A DNA stretch of 44,833 nt, taken from assembly GCF_001641635.1 (NCBI RefSeq), contig NZ_LUUB01000049.1:1-44833 (forward strand). The letters are read 5' to 3'. Each line of letters opens with the position of its first letter. The stretch's first letter is position 1. The stretch is from Bradyrhizobium centrolobii (GTDB lineage Bacteria; Pseudomonadota; Alphaproteobacteria; Rhizobiales; Xanthobacteraceae). Position numbers and translations under genes: made by a program. Below, piece by piece: positions 26,308-33,597 of this stretch. The notes under the pieces are model-generated. The model saw only the letters and a program-made list of their open reading frames with translations, was not told the DNA's origin and searched no databases.

Positions 26308-26967
26308 ATGATCAAGAATTACCTCGAGCAGCTGCGGATCCAGCGCTGGGACGACCATCGTTACTATCACCACAGCCGCATCAATCAGAGCCTGCACTTC
26401 GTCAGCGCGCTGAGCTTCCTCTTTGCTTATGCCTGGGTGTTCGTCGATCCCGTGGTCTCTGCGCTGGTCGGCTGGCTGGTCTCGATGACCTCGCGCCAGG
26501 CCGGTCACTTCTTCTTCGAGCCGCACGATTACGACCACATCAACCAGGCGACGCACGAGCACAAGGAAGAGATCAAGGTCGGCTACAACCTGCAGCGCAA
26601 GGTGGTGCTGATGTCGATCTGGGCGCTGTCGCCGCTGGTGCTGTTCATCGACCCGACGCTGTTCGGCCTGTTCAAGCCCTGGGCGGGCGCGACCGACTTC
26701 ATGCGGCAGGTTGCAAAAATCTGGCTCGCGGTCGGCATCGGCGGTCTTCTGTTCCGCACCGTGCACCTGTTCTTCATCCGCGACGTCGAGACCGGCCTCG
26801 TCTGGATGACCAAGATCCTGACCGATCCCTTCCACGACCTGATGCTCTATCACAAGGCGCCGCTGGCGCTGATGCGCGGCGAGCTGATGGACCCCGGCCT
26901 GCACCTCAACCCCGAGCACACGCTCGGCCTCATCCCCGAGCCCACGCTCGAAGAGCAGCACGCCTGA
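26308..26967 (+). CDS. Multi-pass membrane protein with His-rich motifs
   Basis: 219 residues, not firmly recognised. The polar N-terminus has HRYYHHSRINQSLHF, followed by two spans (about residues 34-65). A His-rich cytoplasmic stretch (HFFFEPHDYDHINQATHEH) follows, then two or three more spans (VVLMSIWALSPLVLFI, IWLAVGIGGLLFRTVHLFF). The paired His motifs next to membrane helices recall Mpo1-like (DUF962) or fatty-acid hydroxylase-type enzymes, where histidines bind iron. That is inference. GGGGGAG precedes the ATG. Its position beside PmtA suits a role in lipid metabolism. Confidence 0.65.
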   Translation: MIKNYLEQLRIQRWDDHRYYHHSRINQSLHFVSALSFLFAYAWVFVDPVVSALVGWLVSMTSRQAGHFFFEPHDYDHINQATHEHKEEIKVGYNLQRKVVLMSIWALSPLVLFIDPTLFGLFKPWAGATDFMRQVAKIWLAVGIGGLLFRTVHLFFIRDVETGLVWMTKILTDPFHDLMLYHKAPLALMRGELMDPGLHLNPEHTLGLIPEPTLEEQHA

Positions 26968-27006
26968 GCGCGCCGCTTCGACCAAACACTCCGATGTCTG
27001 ATGGTT

Positions 27007-27040
27007 ACGTCATGCCCGGCCTTGTGCCGGGCATCCACGT
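27007..27040 (+). terminator. Hairpin after the His-rich membrane protein gene
   Basis: ATGCCCGGCC-TTGT-GCCGGGCAT forms a strong stem-loop 40 bases after the stop codon. It has no T-tract and resembles other REP stems of this genome, so it may be a repeat used as a terminator. Confidence 0.5.
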
Positions 27041-27055
27041 CTTGGGGGTTTCTTC

Positions 27056-27220
27056 GCCTCTCCCCGCGTGCGGGGAGAGGCCGGATCGCATCGCAGATGC
27101 GATCCGGGTGAGGGGGAGTCTCCGCGGGGGTGCTGCCGGCCGATCGTCCGTCAACTCTCACCGCCCCCGTGGAGAGCCCCCCTCACCCCAACCCTCTCCC
27201 CGCAAGCGGGGAGAGGGGGA
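27056..27220. repeat. Palindromic repeat (family C, copy 3)
   Basis: CCTCTCCCCGC-GT-GCGGGGAGAGG, then CGGATCGCATC-GCA-GATGCGATCCG, a spacer, then CCCCTCACCCCAACCCTCTC and CTCTCCCCGC-AA-GCGGGGAGAG. Same order as copy 2. The middle spacer differs, while the hairpins are conserved. It fills most of the 26968-27269 gap, which holds no gene. Confidence 0.82.
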
Positions 27221-27269
27221 GGAGAAGCCGCGCCCAGGAATGACGGTGAATGTGGTCGAAGAACCGGTC

Positions 27270-28934
27270 TCAGCGCCCGAAGCGCTTGGCCAGCATCTCT
27301 TTCAGGATCTGCCGCTTGATGCTCTTGTTGGTGAGCGCGCCATCGTGCCACCAGAAGCCGTCGGCCTTCATCTTCTCCGCCGCGCGGACGAAGCGCTCGG
27401 CGACGTCGGTGAAATCGGCGTCGGTGTAGTTGAGGCTGAAGATCAGCCGTCCGGTGCCGACCCAGCTCAGCGACAGGCCCTCGGCGCGCAAATAGTATTG
27501 CAACATCCAGTTATAGCGGGACGGTTCGGTGTATTTCACCGTCCAGATCGACGACAGATTGGCGAACCGCACCGGCAGGCCCGCGTCGGTCATCATCTGG
27601 TTGAGTTTTTGCGCACGGCCGTTCCAGGTCTCCTCCAGCCCGTCATAGACGGCGCGGAAGTTCGGGCTCGCGAGCCGGCTCAAGAACTCGTCCATCGCCG
27701 TCATGACGTAGGGGTGCGAGTTGAAGGTGCCGCGAGCGAAGCAGATGTCGGCGGGACGGTCGTCGCGGAAGCGGCGCATCAGCTCCTTCTTGCCGCACAC
27801 CACGCCGACCGGCAGGCCACCGGCGAGGCTCTTGCCGTACGTCACCATATCGGCGCGCACGCCGAAATACTCCTGGGCGCCGCCGGCAGCGAGGCGGAAG
27901 CCGACGAAGACCTCGTCGAAGATCAGCACGATGCCGCGCTCGGTGCAGACCTCGCGCAGCTTCTTCAGCCACTCGGTATAGGCCTGTCGGTCGAAATTGC
28001 CGCCGCGGGAGGAATCGACCAGCGAGGAATCGCCGGGCGCGTTGGAATTCGGATGCAGCCCCTGCAGCGGATTGACCAGCACGCAAGCGATGTCGCGCCG
28101 CGTGCGCAGCACGTGCAGCGTCTTCTCCGACATCTCGGCGAGCGTGTAGGTTTCGTGCGCGGTGATCGGATTGCCGACGCCGGGCTGCACGTCGCCCCAC
28201 CAGCCGTGATAGGCGCCGGCGAAGCGAACGAGATGCGTGCGCTTGGTATGGTAGCGCGCGAGCCGCACCGCCTGCATCACGGCTTCGGTGCCGGACATGT
28301 GGAAGGAGACCTCGTCGAGCCCCGAGATCTGGCAGAGCCGCGCCACGTTCTCGAGGATGACGGGATGGTAGGGCCCGAGCACCGGCCCGAGCGCGTGCGC
28401 CCGCTTCTCGGAGCCTTCGATGCACTCCTTGTAGAAGTCGTTGCCGAAGATGTTGACGCCGTAGGAGCCGGTGAGGTCGTAGGAGGTGTTGCCGTCGACA
28501 TCCGTGACGGTGACGCCGCTCGACGACTCCATGAAGGTCGAGGTGCCCAGATGCTCGCGGACGAGGCGCGAGAACTGGAACGGCACGCGATAGGTCTCGG
28601 TGAAGTTCAGGTCGGAGATCTTCTCCGCCGCTTCCTTCGTCATCGCGCGGCCCTTGGGGTAGCGCTCGGCGTAGAGGGCAGCGAGGCGGAAGAAGCCGTC
28701 CTTGCGTTGGGTCGCGACGTTCGCGGGCGCCCCGTCGCAGGCAAAGTACTCGTTGATGTCGAACTCGTAGAACGGGATCAGCCGCGCCACCCGGCGCGAC
28801 ATCTTGGAGTGCCCGGAGAGCGACCGGTGTTTGGCGCGGGACAACTCAATCCGCGCTTTCAGCTTCGGGAAGGCGGCGGCAGCGGACGCTGCGGCGGCCA
28901 CGGAAAATGAGAGAATCGGGAGTGTCGTTTCCAT
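27270..28934 (-). CDS. Class III aminotransferase, glutamate-1-semialdehyde aminomutase-like
   Basis: 554-residue PLP enzyme. PLP motifs: MSGTEAVMQAVRLAR, AYHGWWGD, LIFDEVFVGFRLAAGG (Asp340 for the pyridine nitrogen) and Lys368 in TYGKSLAGGLPVG. It is longer than GSA aminomutase (about 430) because of an N-terminal extension of roughly 130 residues, starting with a hydrophobic Ala-rich stretch. True HemL function is unlikely; the substrate is unknown. The start codon is uncertain: no ribosome binding site is seen before 28934, and a Met at residue 45 is possible. It is divergent from psd with 35 bases between them. Confidence 0.82.
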   Translation of the reverse strand: METTLPILSFSVAAAASAAAAFPKLKARIELSRAKHRSLSGHSKMSRRVARLIPFYEFDINEYFACDGAPANVATQRKDGFFRLAALYAERYPKGRAMTKEAAEKISDLNFTETYRVPFQFSRLVREHLGTSTFMESSSGVTVTDVDGNTSYDLTGSYGVNIFGNDFYKECIEGSEKRAHALGPVLGPYHPVILENVARLCQISGLDEVSFHMSGTEAVMQAVRLARYHTKRTHLVRFAGAYHGWWGDVQPGVGNPITAHETYTLAEMSEKTLHVLRTRRDIACVLVNPLQGLHPNSNAPGDSSLVDSSRGGNFDRQAYTEWLKKLREVCTERGIVLIFDEVFVGFRLAAGGAQEYFGVRADMVTYGKSLAGGLPVGVVCGKKELMRRFRDDRPADICFARGTFNSHPYVMTAMDEFLSRLASPNFRAVYDGLEETWNGRAQKLNQMMTDAGLPVRFANLSSIWTVKYTEPSRYNWMLQYYLRAEGLSLSWVGTGRLIFSLNYTDADFTDVAERFVRAAEKMKADGFWWHDGALTNKSIKRQILKEMLAKRFGR

Positions 28935-28969
28935 GACAACAAGCGCTAACCCTACCAGCTGACAGATTC

Positions 28970-29833
28970 ATGACAGTCAAAGCCCTCATCGCCTCTTTCA
29001 CCCAGCAGGAAGACATCAACTTCCTGCTGACCAACCGCATCCCCCGCGCGGCCCTGACCCGATTCATGGGCTGGTTCTCCAAGATCGAGAACCCGCTGGT
29101 GCGGGACGGCTCGATCGCGCTGTGGAAGCTGTTCTCCGACCTCGATCTGTCGGAGGCACGCAAGACCCACTTCAAGAGCCTGCACGACTGTTTTACGCGT
29201 GAGCTCAAGCCGGGCCTGCGGCCGTTCGATCCCGATTCTGCGGTTGTCGCGAGCCCATCGGACGGCATCGTCGGCGCCCACGGCCGGATCGCCGACACCG
29301 AGCTGTTCCAGGTCAAGGGCGCGCCCTATTCGCTGCTCGACCTCGTCGGCGACTCGGCCCTGGTCGATCAGCACCGCAACGGCTCCTTCGTCACGCTGCG
29401 GCTGACCTCGAGCATGTATCACCGCTTCCATGCGCCCTATGACGCGCATATCGAGCGCGTCACGCTGATCCATGGCGATGTCTGGAACGTCAACCCGATC
29501 GCGCTGAAGCGCGTCGAGCGCCTGTTCTGCAAGAACGAGCGCGCAGTGATCCGCACACATCTGTCGACCGGCGAAGCCGTGACGCTGGTGCCGGTTGCCG
29601 CGATCCTGGTCGCGAGCATCCGCTTGCACTTCCTCGACATGGTGCTGAACGCGCAGACGCAGGGCGCGGTCAATTTCCCGTGCGACGTCAACGTGACGAA
29701 GGGCGAGGAGCTCGGCTGGTTCGAGCACGGCTCGACGATCATCATCCTCGCGCCCGGCGATTTTACCTTCTGCGATGGCATTGCCGAGGGCACGCGCATC
29801 CGCGCGGGTCAAGCGCTACTCAGAAAAAAGTAG
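28970..29833 (+). CDS. psd: Phosphatidylserine decarboxylase
   Basis: 287-residue proenzyme that decarboxylates phosphatidylserine to phosphatidylethanolamine at the inner membrane. Self-cleavage occurs in the segment FEHGSTIIIL between Gly254 and Ser255; Ser255 becomes the pyruvoyl cofactor. The helper residues are Asp98 in SPSDGIVG and His in SSMYHRFHAP. Length and the N-terminal ALTRFMGWFSKIENP match the E. coli-type enzyme, not the short (about 230-residue) form usual in rhizobia, so it may be a second Psd. It supplies the substrate of PmtA 3 kb away. Confidence 0.92.
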   Translation: MTVKALIASFTQQEDINFLLTNRIPRAALTRFMGWFSKIENPLVRDGSIALWKLFSDLDLSEARKTHFKSLHDCFTRELKPGLRPFDPDSAVVASPSDGIVGAHGRIADTELFQVKGAPYSLLDLVGDSALVDQHRNGSFVTLRLTSSMYHRFHAPYDAHIERVTLIHGDVWNVNPIALKRVERLFCKNERAVIRTHLSTGEAVTLVPVAAILVASIRLHFLDMVLNAQTQGAVNFPCDVNVTKGEELGWFEHGSTIIILAPGDFTFCDGIAEGTRIRAGQALLRKK

Positions 29834-29905
29834 CCTTCAATCCGCCGTGTCGGCCGCCTATATCGTCCGCGGGGACGATTCGACGACACGACGGGTAGTT
29901 GAGTG

Positions 29906-30472
29906 ATGGCGCGAGCGTCGGTACTTGCGGCGGGTGGTATTGTGTTGCGGCGTGGGGCGACGCCGCTGGTTGCAATCGTGCGCCAGCGCAAGCGCAATGA
30001 ATGGGTCTTGCCCAAGGGCAAGCTCGACGATGGCGAGACGCCGAAAGAGGCCGCGCACCGCGAGGTGCTGGAGGAGACCGGCCATGATGTCGCCATCCAC
30101 GAATTCCTGGGCACGCTCGTCTACCAGTCCGGAGGGCGCGCCAAGGTCGTGCATTTCTGGCGGATGGAGGCCGAGGGCGCTCCCGTCCGCAAGCTGACGA
30201 ACGACATCAAGGCGGTCGATTGGCTGCCGCTCGACGATGCGATCGCGCGCCTGTCGCGCGAATATGAGCGCGCCTTCCTGACGCAGACGGGTCCGATCGC
30301 GCTCGCCGCCGCGGGCCTCGCGTCGGCCGATGCCGAGGCCACGCCACCGCTCGCCGTCGATGATGTCGACGCCGCGATGCAGACGCTGACGGCCGCAGAA
30401 GCGGCGTCCGTCGAGGAGCTGCGGCATGGCCTGTTGCAAAAGGTGAGGGCCTGGCTGCGCGGCGAGGCGTGA
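29906..30472 (+). CDS. Nudix hydrolase
   Basis: 188-residue pyrophosphohydrolase. The Nudix box spans about residues 38-60, GKLDDGETPKEAAHREVLEE followed by TGHDV, with all metal-binding Glu residues present. ASVLAAGGIVLRRG opens the fold. The C-terminal 70 residues are an Ala-rich extension beyond the domain. Such proteins remove nucleoside diphosphates from small molecules; the group includes diadenosine polyphosphatases, but the substrate here is unknown. A GTG one codon upstream could also start. Confidence 0.9.
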   Translation: MARASVLAAGGIVLRRGATPLVAIVRQRKRNEWVLPKGKLDDGETPKEAAHREVLEETGHDVAIHEFLGTLVYQSGGRAKVVHFWRMEAEGAPVRKLTNDIKAVDWLPLDDAIARLSREYERAFLTQTGPIALAAAGLASADAEATPPLAVDDVDAAMQTLTAAEAASVEELRHGLLQKVRAWLRGEA

Positions 30473-30509
30473 GCAAGGACGATCTGCGCGCTACATTTCG
30501 CTGAAGCAA

Positions 30510-30557
30510 CCCCTCATCCGGCGCTGCGCGCCACCTTCTCCCACAAGGGGAGAAGGG
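30510..30557. repeat. Partial palindromic repeat (family C, copy 4)
   Basis: CCCCTCATCCGGCGC-TGC-GCGCC and CTTCTCCCAC-AAG-GGGAGAAGGG. Only the right half of the family C element is present. It lies between the convergent Nudix and FecR-domain genes and can serve as a terminator. Confidence 0.65.
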
Positions 30558-30598
30558 AAGCGAACTCGCGGCGCGTAATGAACGACGCTGCGAGTTCG

Positions 30599-32083
30599 CT
30601 ACCGCCTTTCCTTCTTTTCCTTCGGAGTCGGCGCCGGCTTGCGCGGCGCGCCGGGCCGTTGCGCTCCGGGCAGACGCTGCTGGAATCCGCCCTGGCGCTG
30701 GATGCCGCCTGGTTGCTGAGGCGCGGGCGGCGGTGCCGGTTGGCCTGGCTGCAATCCGGTGCGCGGCGTTTGCGGCTGCGGCGCCGTGCCGGGCTGCGAT
30801 GGAGTTTGTCCGCTGCGCGGCGGCTGCGTTTGCGGCGCGCCGCCCGGCTGCGTGCCTTGACCGGCGCGCGGCAGGCCCGCCGGCTGTCCCGCACCCGGCT
30901 GCCGGCCTTGCCGCTGCCGGCCCTGCTGCTGTTGACCTTGTTGCGGCTGGCCTTGTTGCTGCTGCCCCTGGCCCGTGCGCGGTGCGCCCGGTTGCACCGC
31001 GCCGCCCTGTCCTTGCCGCTGTTGCGGTGGCTGCGAGCCTTGCCGTTGCTGCTGCTGCGGGCCTTGCTGGTTCGGCGTGCCCGGCTGCTGCTGACCCGGG
31101 CGGTTCTGACCGGGCAGGCCGTTCGGCCGCTGCGGTTGCTGGCCCGGCGCTGTTGTTGGACGCTGCTGCTGGAGCGGCCGCGGGATGCGCGGGATCGCAG
31201 CCGGATTGGCGCGGCGGAAGTCGCGCTGCTCGGTGACGATCTGCCGGCCCGTGGTCTGCGCCAGATGCACCTGACTCACGAAGGCGCGGTCGCGCGCGAC
31301 CTGCTGCGGCGCGATCGTGATCGGCACTGCGGCGAAGCGCATGCCGCCGGGGCCGCCCGCACCTGGCCGGATCGCAAAGCCGCTCGCGGCCTGCGTCAGC
31401 GCGCCGAGCCGCGTGCCGCTGGTGCGGTCGTTGACATCGATATGTCCGACCCGGCCGTCGGCATCGGGATAGAGCTTGATGTTGACGTTGTTCGCAGTCG
31501 CTCCCGTCGCGCTCGCGTTCGCCGGCACGTCGACGACGCCGGTGGTGCCGCGGATGCCGAGCGTCGCCGTCGGCGTCGTGATCTTCATGTCGCCGGTCTT
31601 GGCCACGGCCGCGGCGACGAAGGCGACCGTGCCCTTGCCGATGTCGAAGATCGCGGCGTTCTGCTTGCCGCCGTCCTCGTAGACGTAATTGTCGATGGTG
31701 ATCTTGGCGCTGGCCGAGAGATTGAACGTGGTGGAATCGTTGAAGGTGATGCCGAGCGAGGAGTTCGAGGCGGTCTGCACGACGTCGTTGAGGTAGATGT
31801 CGTCGCGGACCTTCAGCGGATAGGAGTTCTTGTCGCGGATCACGGTGGCGATTCCGGTCACCGTCGCGACGTTGCCGATCGGTTCCTCGGCGGCGGGCTG
31901 TGCATCAGGCGCCGGTGTCGGCGAGGCGACGGGGCTTGGGGAGGGCTCGGATGTCGGCTGTGCGAGCGGCTGCGTTTGAGCCTGCGCAACCACGATCGTA
32001 TCGGATGCGAACGCCATGCTTGCGCCGGCCAGCGGCAACGCCAGCAGCGTGAGCGCGAACACGAAGCGGCGCCAAGCCACCAT
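30599..32083 (-). CDS. Exported FecR-domain protein with long Gln/Pro/Gly tail
   Basis: 494 residues. A signal peptide (MVAWRRFVFALTLLALPLAG, cut near FAS) leads to a Pro-rich linker, then a FecR domain (about residues 65-220): GTATVIRDKN-like opening, LKVRDDIYLNDVVQTASNSS, IGKGTVAFVAAAV and TPTATLGIRGTTGVV. The last 200 residues are almost only Gln, Pro, Gly and Arg (for example GQGQQQQGQPQQGQQQQG), an unstructured region ending in basic residues. It is probably periplasmic or surface-exposed. No TonB receptor or sigma factor is adjacent, so it is not a typical FecR regulator. The start at 32083 gives a clean signal peptide. Confidence 0.8.
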   Translation of the reverse strand: MVAWRRFVFALTLLALPLAGASMAFASDTIVVAQAQTQPLAQPTSEPSPSPVASPTPAPDAQPAAEEPIGNVATVTGIATVIRDKNSYPLKVRDDIYLNDVVQTASNSSLGITFNDSTTFNLSASAKITIDNYVYEDGGKQNAAIFDIGKGTVAFVAAAVAKTGDMKITTPTATLGIRGTTGVVDVPANASATGATANNVNIKLYPDADGRVGHIDVNDRTSGTRLGALTQAASGFAIRPGAGGPGGMRFAAVPITIAPQQVARDRAFVSQVHLAQTTGRQIVTEQRDFRRANPAAIPRIPRPLQQQRPTTAPGQQPQRPNGLPGQNRPGQQQPGTPNQQGPQQQQRQGSQPPQQRQGQGGAVQPGAPRTGQGQQQQGQPQQGQQQQGRQRQGRQPGAGQPAGLPRAGQGTQPGGAPQTQPPRSGQTPSQPGTAPQPQTPRTGLQPGQPAPPPAPQQPGGIQRQGGFQQRLPGAQRPGAPRKPAPTPKEKKERR

Positions 32084-32243
32084 GAATGTCACAATGAAGT
32101 CCCGGTGAGAACGCGAGGCGAGATCAACCGATTTCAGCCGGGGCCGGCTGAATGGCGGATGAACATCTGTCGCACGGGAGTATGGAACGTTCAAAGGCTA
32201 CGTCCTGTGTCGAGAACGTAGCGTCTCACCCTTTATTCTTGTT

Positions 32244-32285
32244 CGTCATTCCGGGACGCGACGAAGTCGCGAACCCGGAACGACG
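32244..32285 (-). terminator. Hairpin after the DUF2147 gene
   Basis: CGTCATTCCGGG and CCCGGAACGACG pair, with an inner ACGCGAC-GAA-GTCGCG stem. It lies 10-15 bases after the DUF2147 stop on the minus strand and upstream of the FecR gene. Probably a REP-type terminator. Confidence 0.6.
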
Positions 32286-32299
32286 GTGATGGCGTCAGC

Positions 32300-33031
32300 T
32301 CACGCGCTTCCAGGTCTGGCCGCCGAAGAACATGCCGCCGAAGGCGCAGCCTGCACGCGCAACAGGTTCGGGCCCTTCATCGCGATCGTGGAGTCATAGT
32401 TGCGGCCGGAGTCGGGATCGTGGATGCGGCCGCTCCACGTGGAGCCCTCGGGCCTCATGTTGATCAGGATCCGCTCATTGGTCTTCTCGGCATAGCCGCA
32501 GAGATTGGCACCGCACTGCTCGACGCGGACATTGCCCTGGTCCTCTTCGGTGGCCCACACACCGACCGGCGTGCTCGGCGCAGGCGCGGCGGCAACCGGA
32601 GCCGGAGCAGTCGCGACGGGCGCGGCCATAGGCGCAGGCTGCGTTGTCGTGTCGGAGCTGACGGACGGCGCCGCGGCAACTGTCGTCGCCGGCGCGGTGG
32701 GCTGAGTGACGGCGGGCGCGGCTGGCGCAGTCACCTGCACCGGTGCCTGCTGCACCGGAGCCGGCGCGGGCTGCGCGGTCGTCGTAGCCGGCATGGTGTC
32801 GTCGTCATCGTCCCTGGAGCCGAGGCCGTTGAGGTTGATGTTGTTCAGCTTGATCCGCTTGTTCGACAGGCCGGGCGCGATGATGCTCACGCAGTCGAGC
32901 GAAGCGCAGTTGCGCGGCGTCTCGATGCGGATGTGCTGGCCGTCGATCTGGAAGGAGATCGAGCTTCCGGCATGCGCGACGGCAGTCGAGGCGAGGAAGA
33001 GCGCCGCGGTGGCGACATAGAGCTTGTTCAT
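32300..33031 (-). CDS. Exported DUF2147 protein with frameshifted C-terminus
   Basis: 243 residues. A signal peptide (MNKLYVATAALFLASTAVAH) precedes a short N-terminal domain with a Cys pair (RNCASLDCVS), a Pro/Ala/Thr-rich linker (about 78-150) and a DUF2147 domain (GVWATEEDQGNVRVEQCGAN, LCGYAEKTNERILINMRPE). The domain should end with VQGCAFGGMFFGGQTWKRV. Here a single missing G/C at about 32349-32351 changes it to VQAAPSAACSSAARPGSA. The lost ending is fully encoded in the next frame to a stop at 32295. GGGAGG precedes the ATG. Either a mutation or a sequencing error. Confidence 0.85.
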   Translation of the reverse strand: MNKLYVATAALFLASTAVAHAGSSISFQIDGQHIRIETPRNCASLDCVSIIAPGLSNKRIKLNNINLNGLGSRDDDDDTMPATTTAQPAPAPVQQAPVQVTAPAAPAVTQPTAPATTVAAAPSVSSDTTTQPAPMAAPVATAPAPVAAAPAPSTPVGVWATEEDQGNVRVEQCGANLCGYAEKTNERILINMRPEGSTWSGRIHDPDSGRNYDSTIAMKGPNLLRVQAAPSAACSSAARPGSA

Positions 33032-33322
33032 GACGACCTCCCGAAAAGCGTGGTCCCGATATGGGCTGAAGTCGGTGACGACCTGAGCTTGGTTCGACCC
33101 TACGTCGCGCCGGTCCCGCCTTCTGTGATGAAGGTCACAGCGGCTACATGGGTGAGCCAGGGCGCTCCCGGATCCCGACAATCCCGGTCTGGTCTGCCAC
33201 GACTTCGGGATCGGCGGAGATACCGGATCATCGTGCTCGAATTTCTGAACACAACAGAACGCCCGGCGGCCGGGTAGTCCGGAGCGGCCGGGCAAGCCTG
33301 TGATGCGGTCGGTTAAACGCTT
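33032..33322. other. Intergenic region upstream of the DUF2147 gene
   Basis: 291 bases between the start of the DUF2147 gene and the stop of the 27-residue membrane peptide. An open frame runs through it into the DUF2147 gene but has no homology and no ribosome binding site. I see no RNA gene or repeat. Confidence 0.35.
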
Positions 33323-33406
33323 CTAGATCACGCCGAGCACGATGGCGGCGACAAAGGCCATGGCAAGGTATGCAATGACACCGCTCAGTCTTCCGACGAA
33401 CGTCAT
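33323..33406 (-). CDS. 27-residue single-span membrane peptide
   Basis: The frame encodes 27 residues: a basic N-terminus (MTFVGRLSG) followed by one hydrophobic span to the end (VIAYLAMAFVAAIVLGVI). AAGGAG lies 8 bases before the ATG, the best ribosome binding site in this region. Composition and the span are what is expected of a real small membrane protein. It may be a regulator or subunit of an envelope complex; no partner is known. A longer frame to 33511 has no such site. Confidence 0.6.
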   Translation of the reverse strand: MTFVGRLSGVIAYLAMAFVAAIVLGVI

Positions 33407-33460
33407 GACATTGCTCCTTGGGATGCTCCCGCTGCTCGCGTCGCTTTGGGAGCAACCCGT

Positions 33461-33539
33461 ATGGTTAACAGGGAGTCTCCTTCGGAAAAAGGCAGCCCTG
33501 CTGCCGCTCATCCGCTGCGCGCTGCGCCGGCATGGTTAA
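33461..33539 (-). promoter_or_regulatory. Pair of candidate CtrA half-sites
   Basis: ATGGTTAA (complement TTAACCAT, the extended CtrA half-site) occurs at 33461-33468 and again at 33532-33539, 71 bases apart. Both lie between the leftward 27-residue peptide gene and the rightward extensin-family gene. Inference from motif only. Confidence 0.4.
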
Positions 33540-33597
33540 CGAAGGCTGAAATCAACACGTTGAAGAGTCTTTAAGTAAATTCACCGAACGTGCGTGC

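Noticed and set aside
26994..28910. 638-residue open frame on the plus strand
   Set aside because: Antisense of the class III aminotransferase, in which PLP motifs are clear.
30578..32221. 547-residue open frame on the plus strand
   Set aside because: Leu/Arg-rich antisense of the low-complexity tail of the FecR-domain gene; no protein signature.
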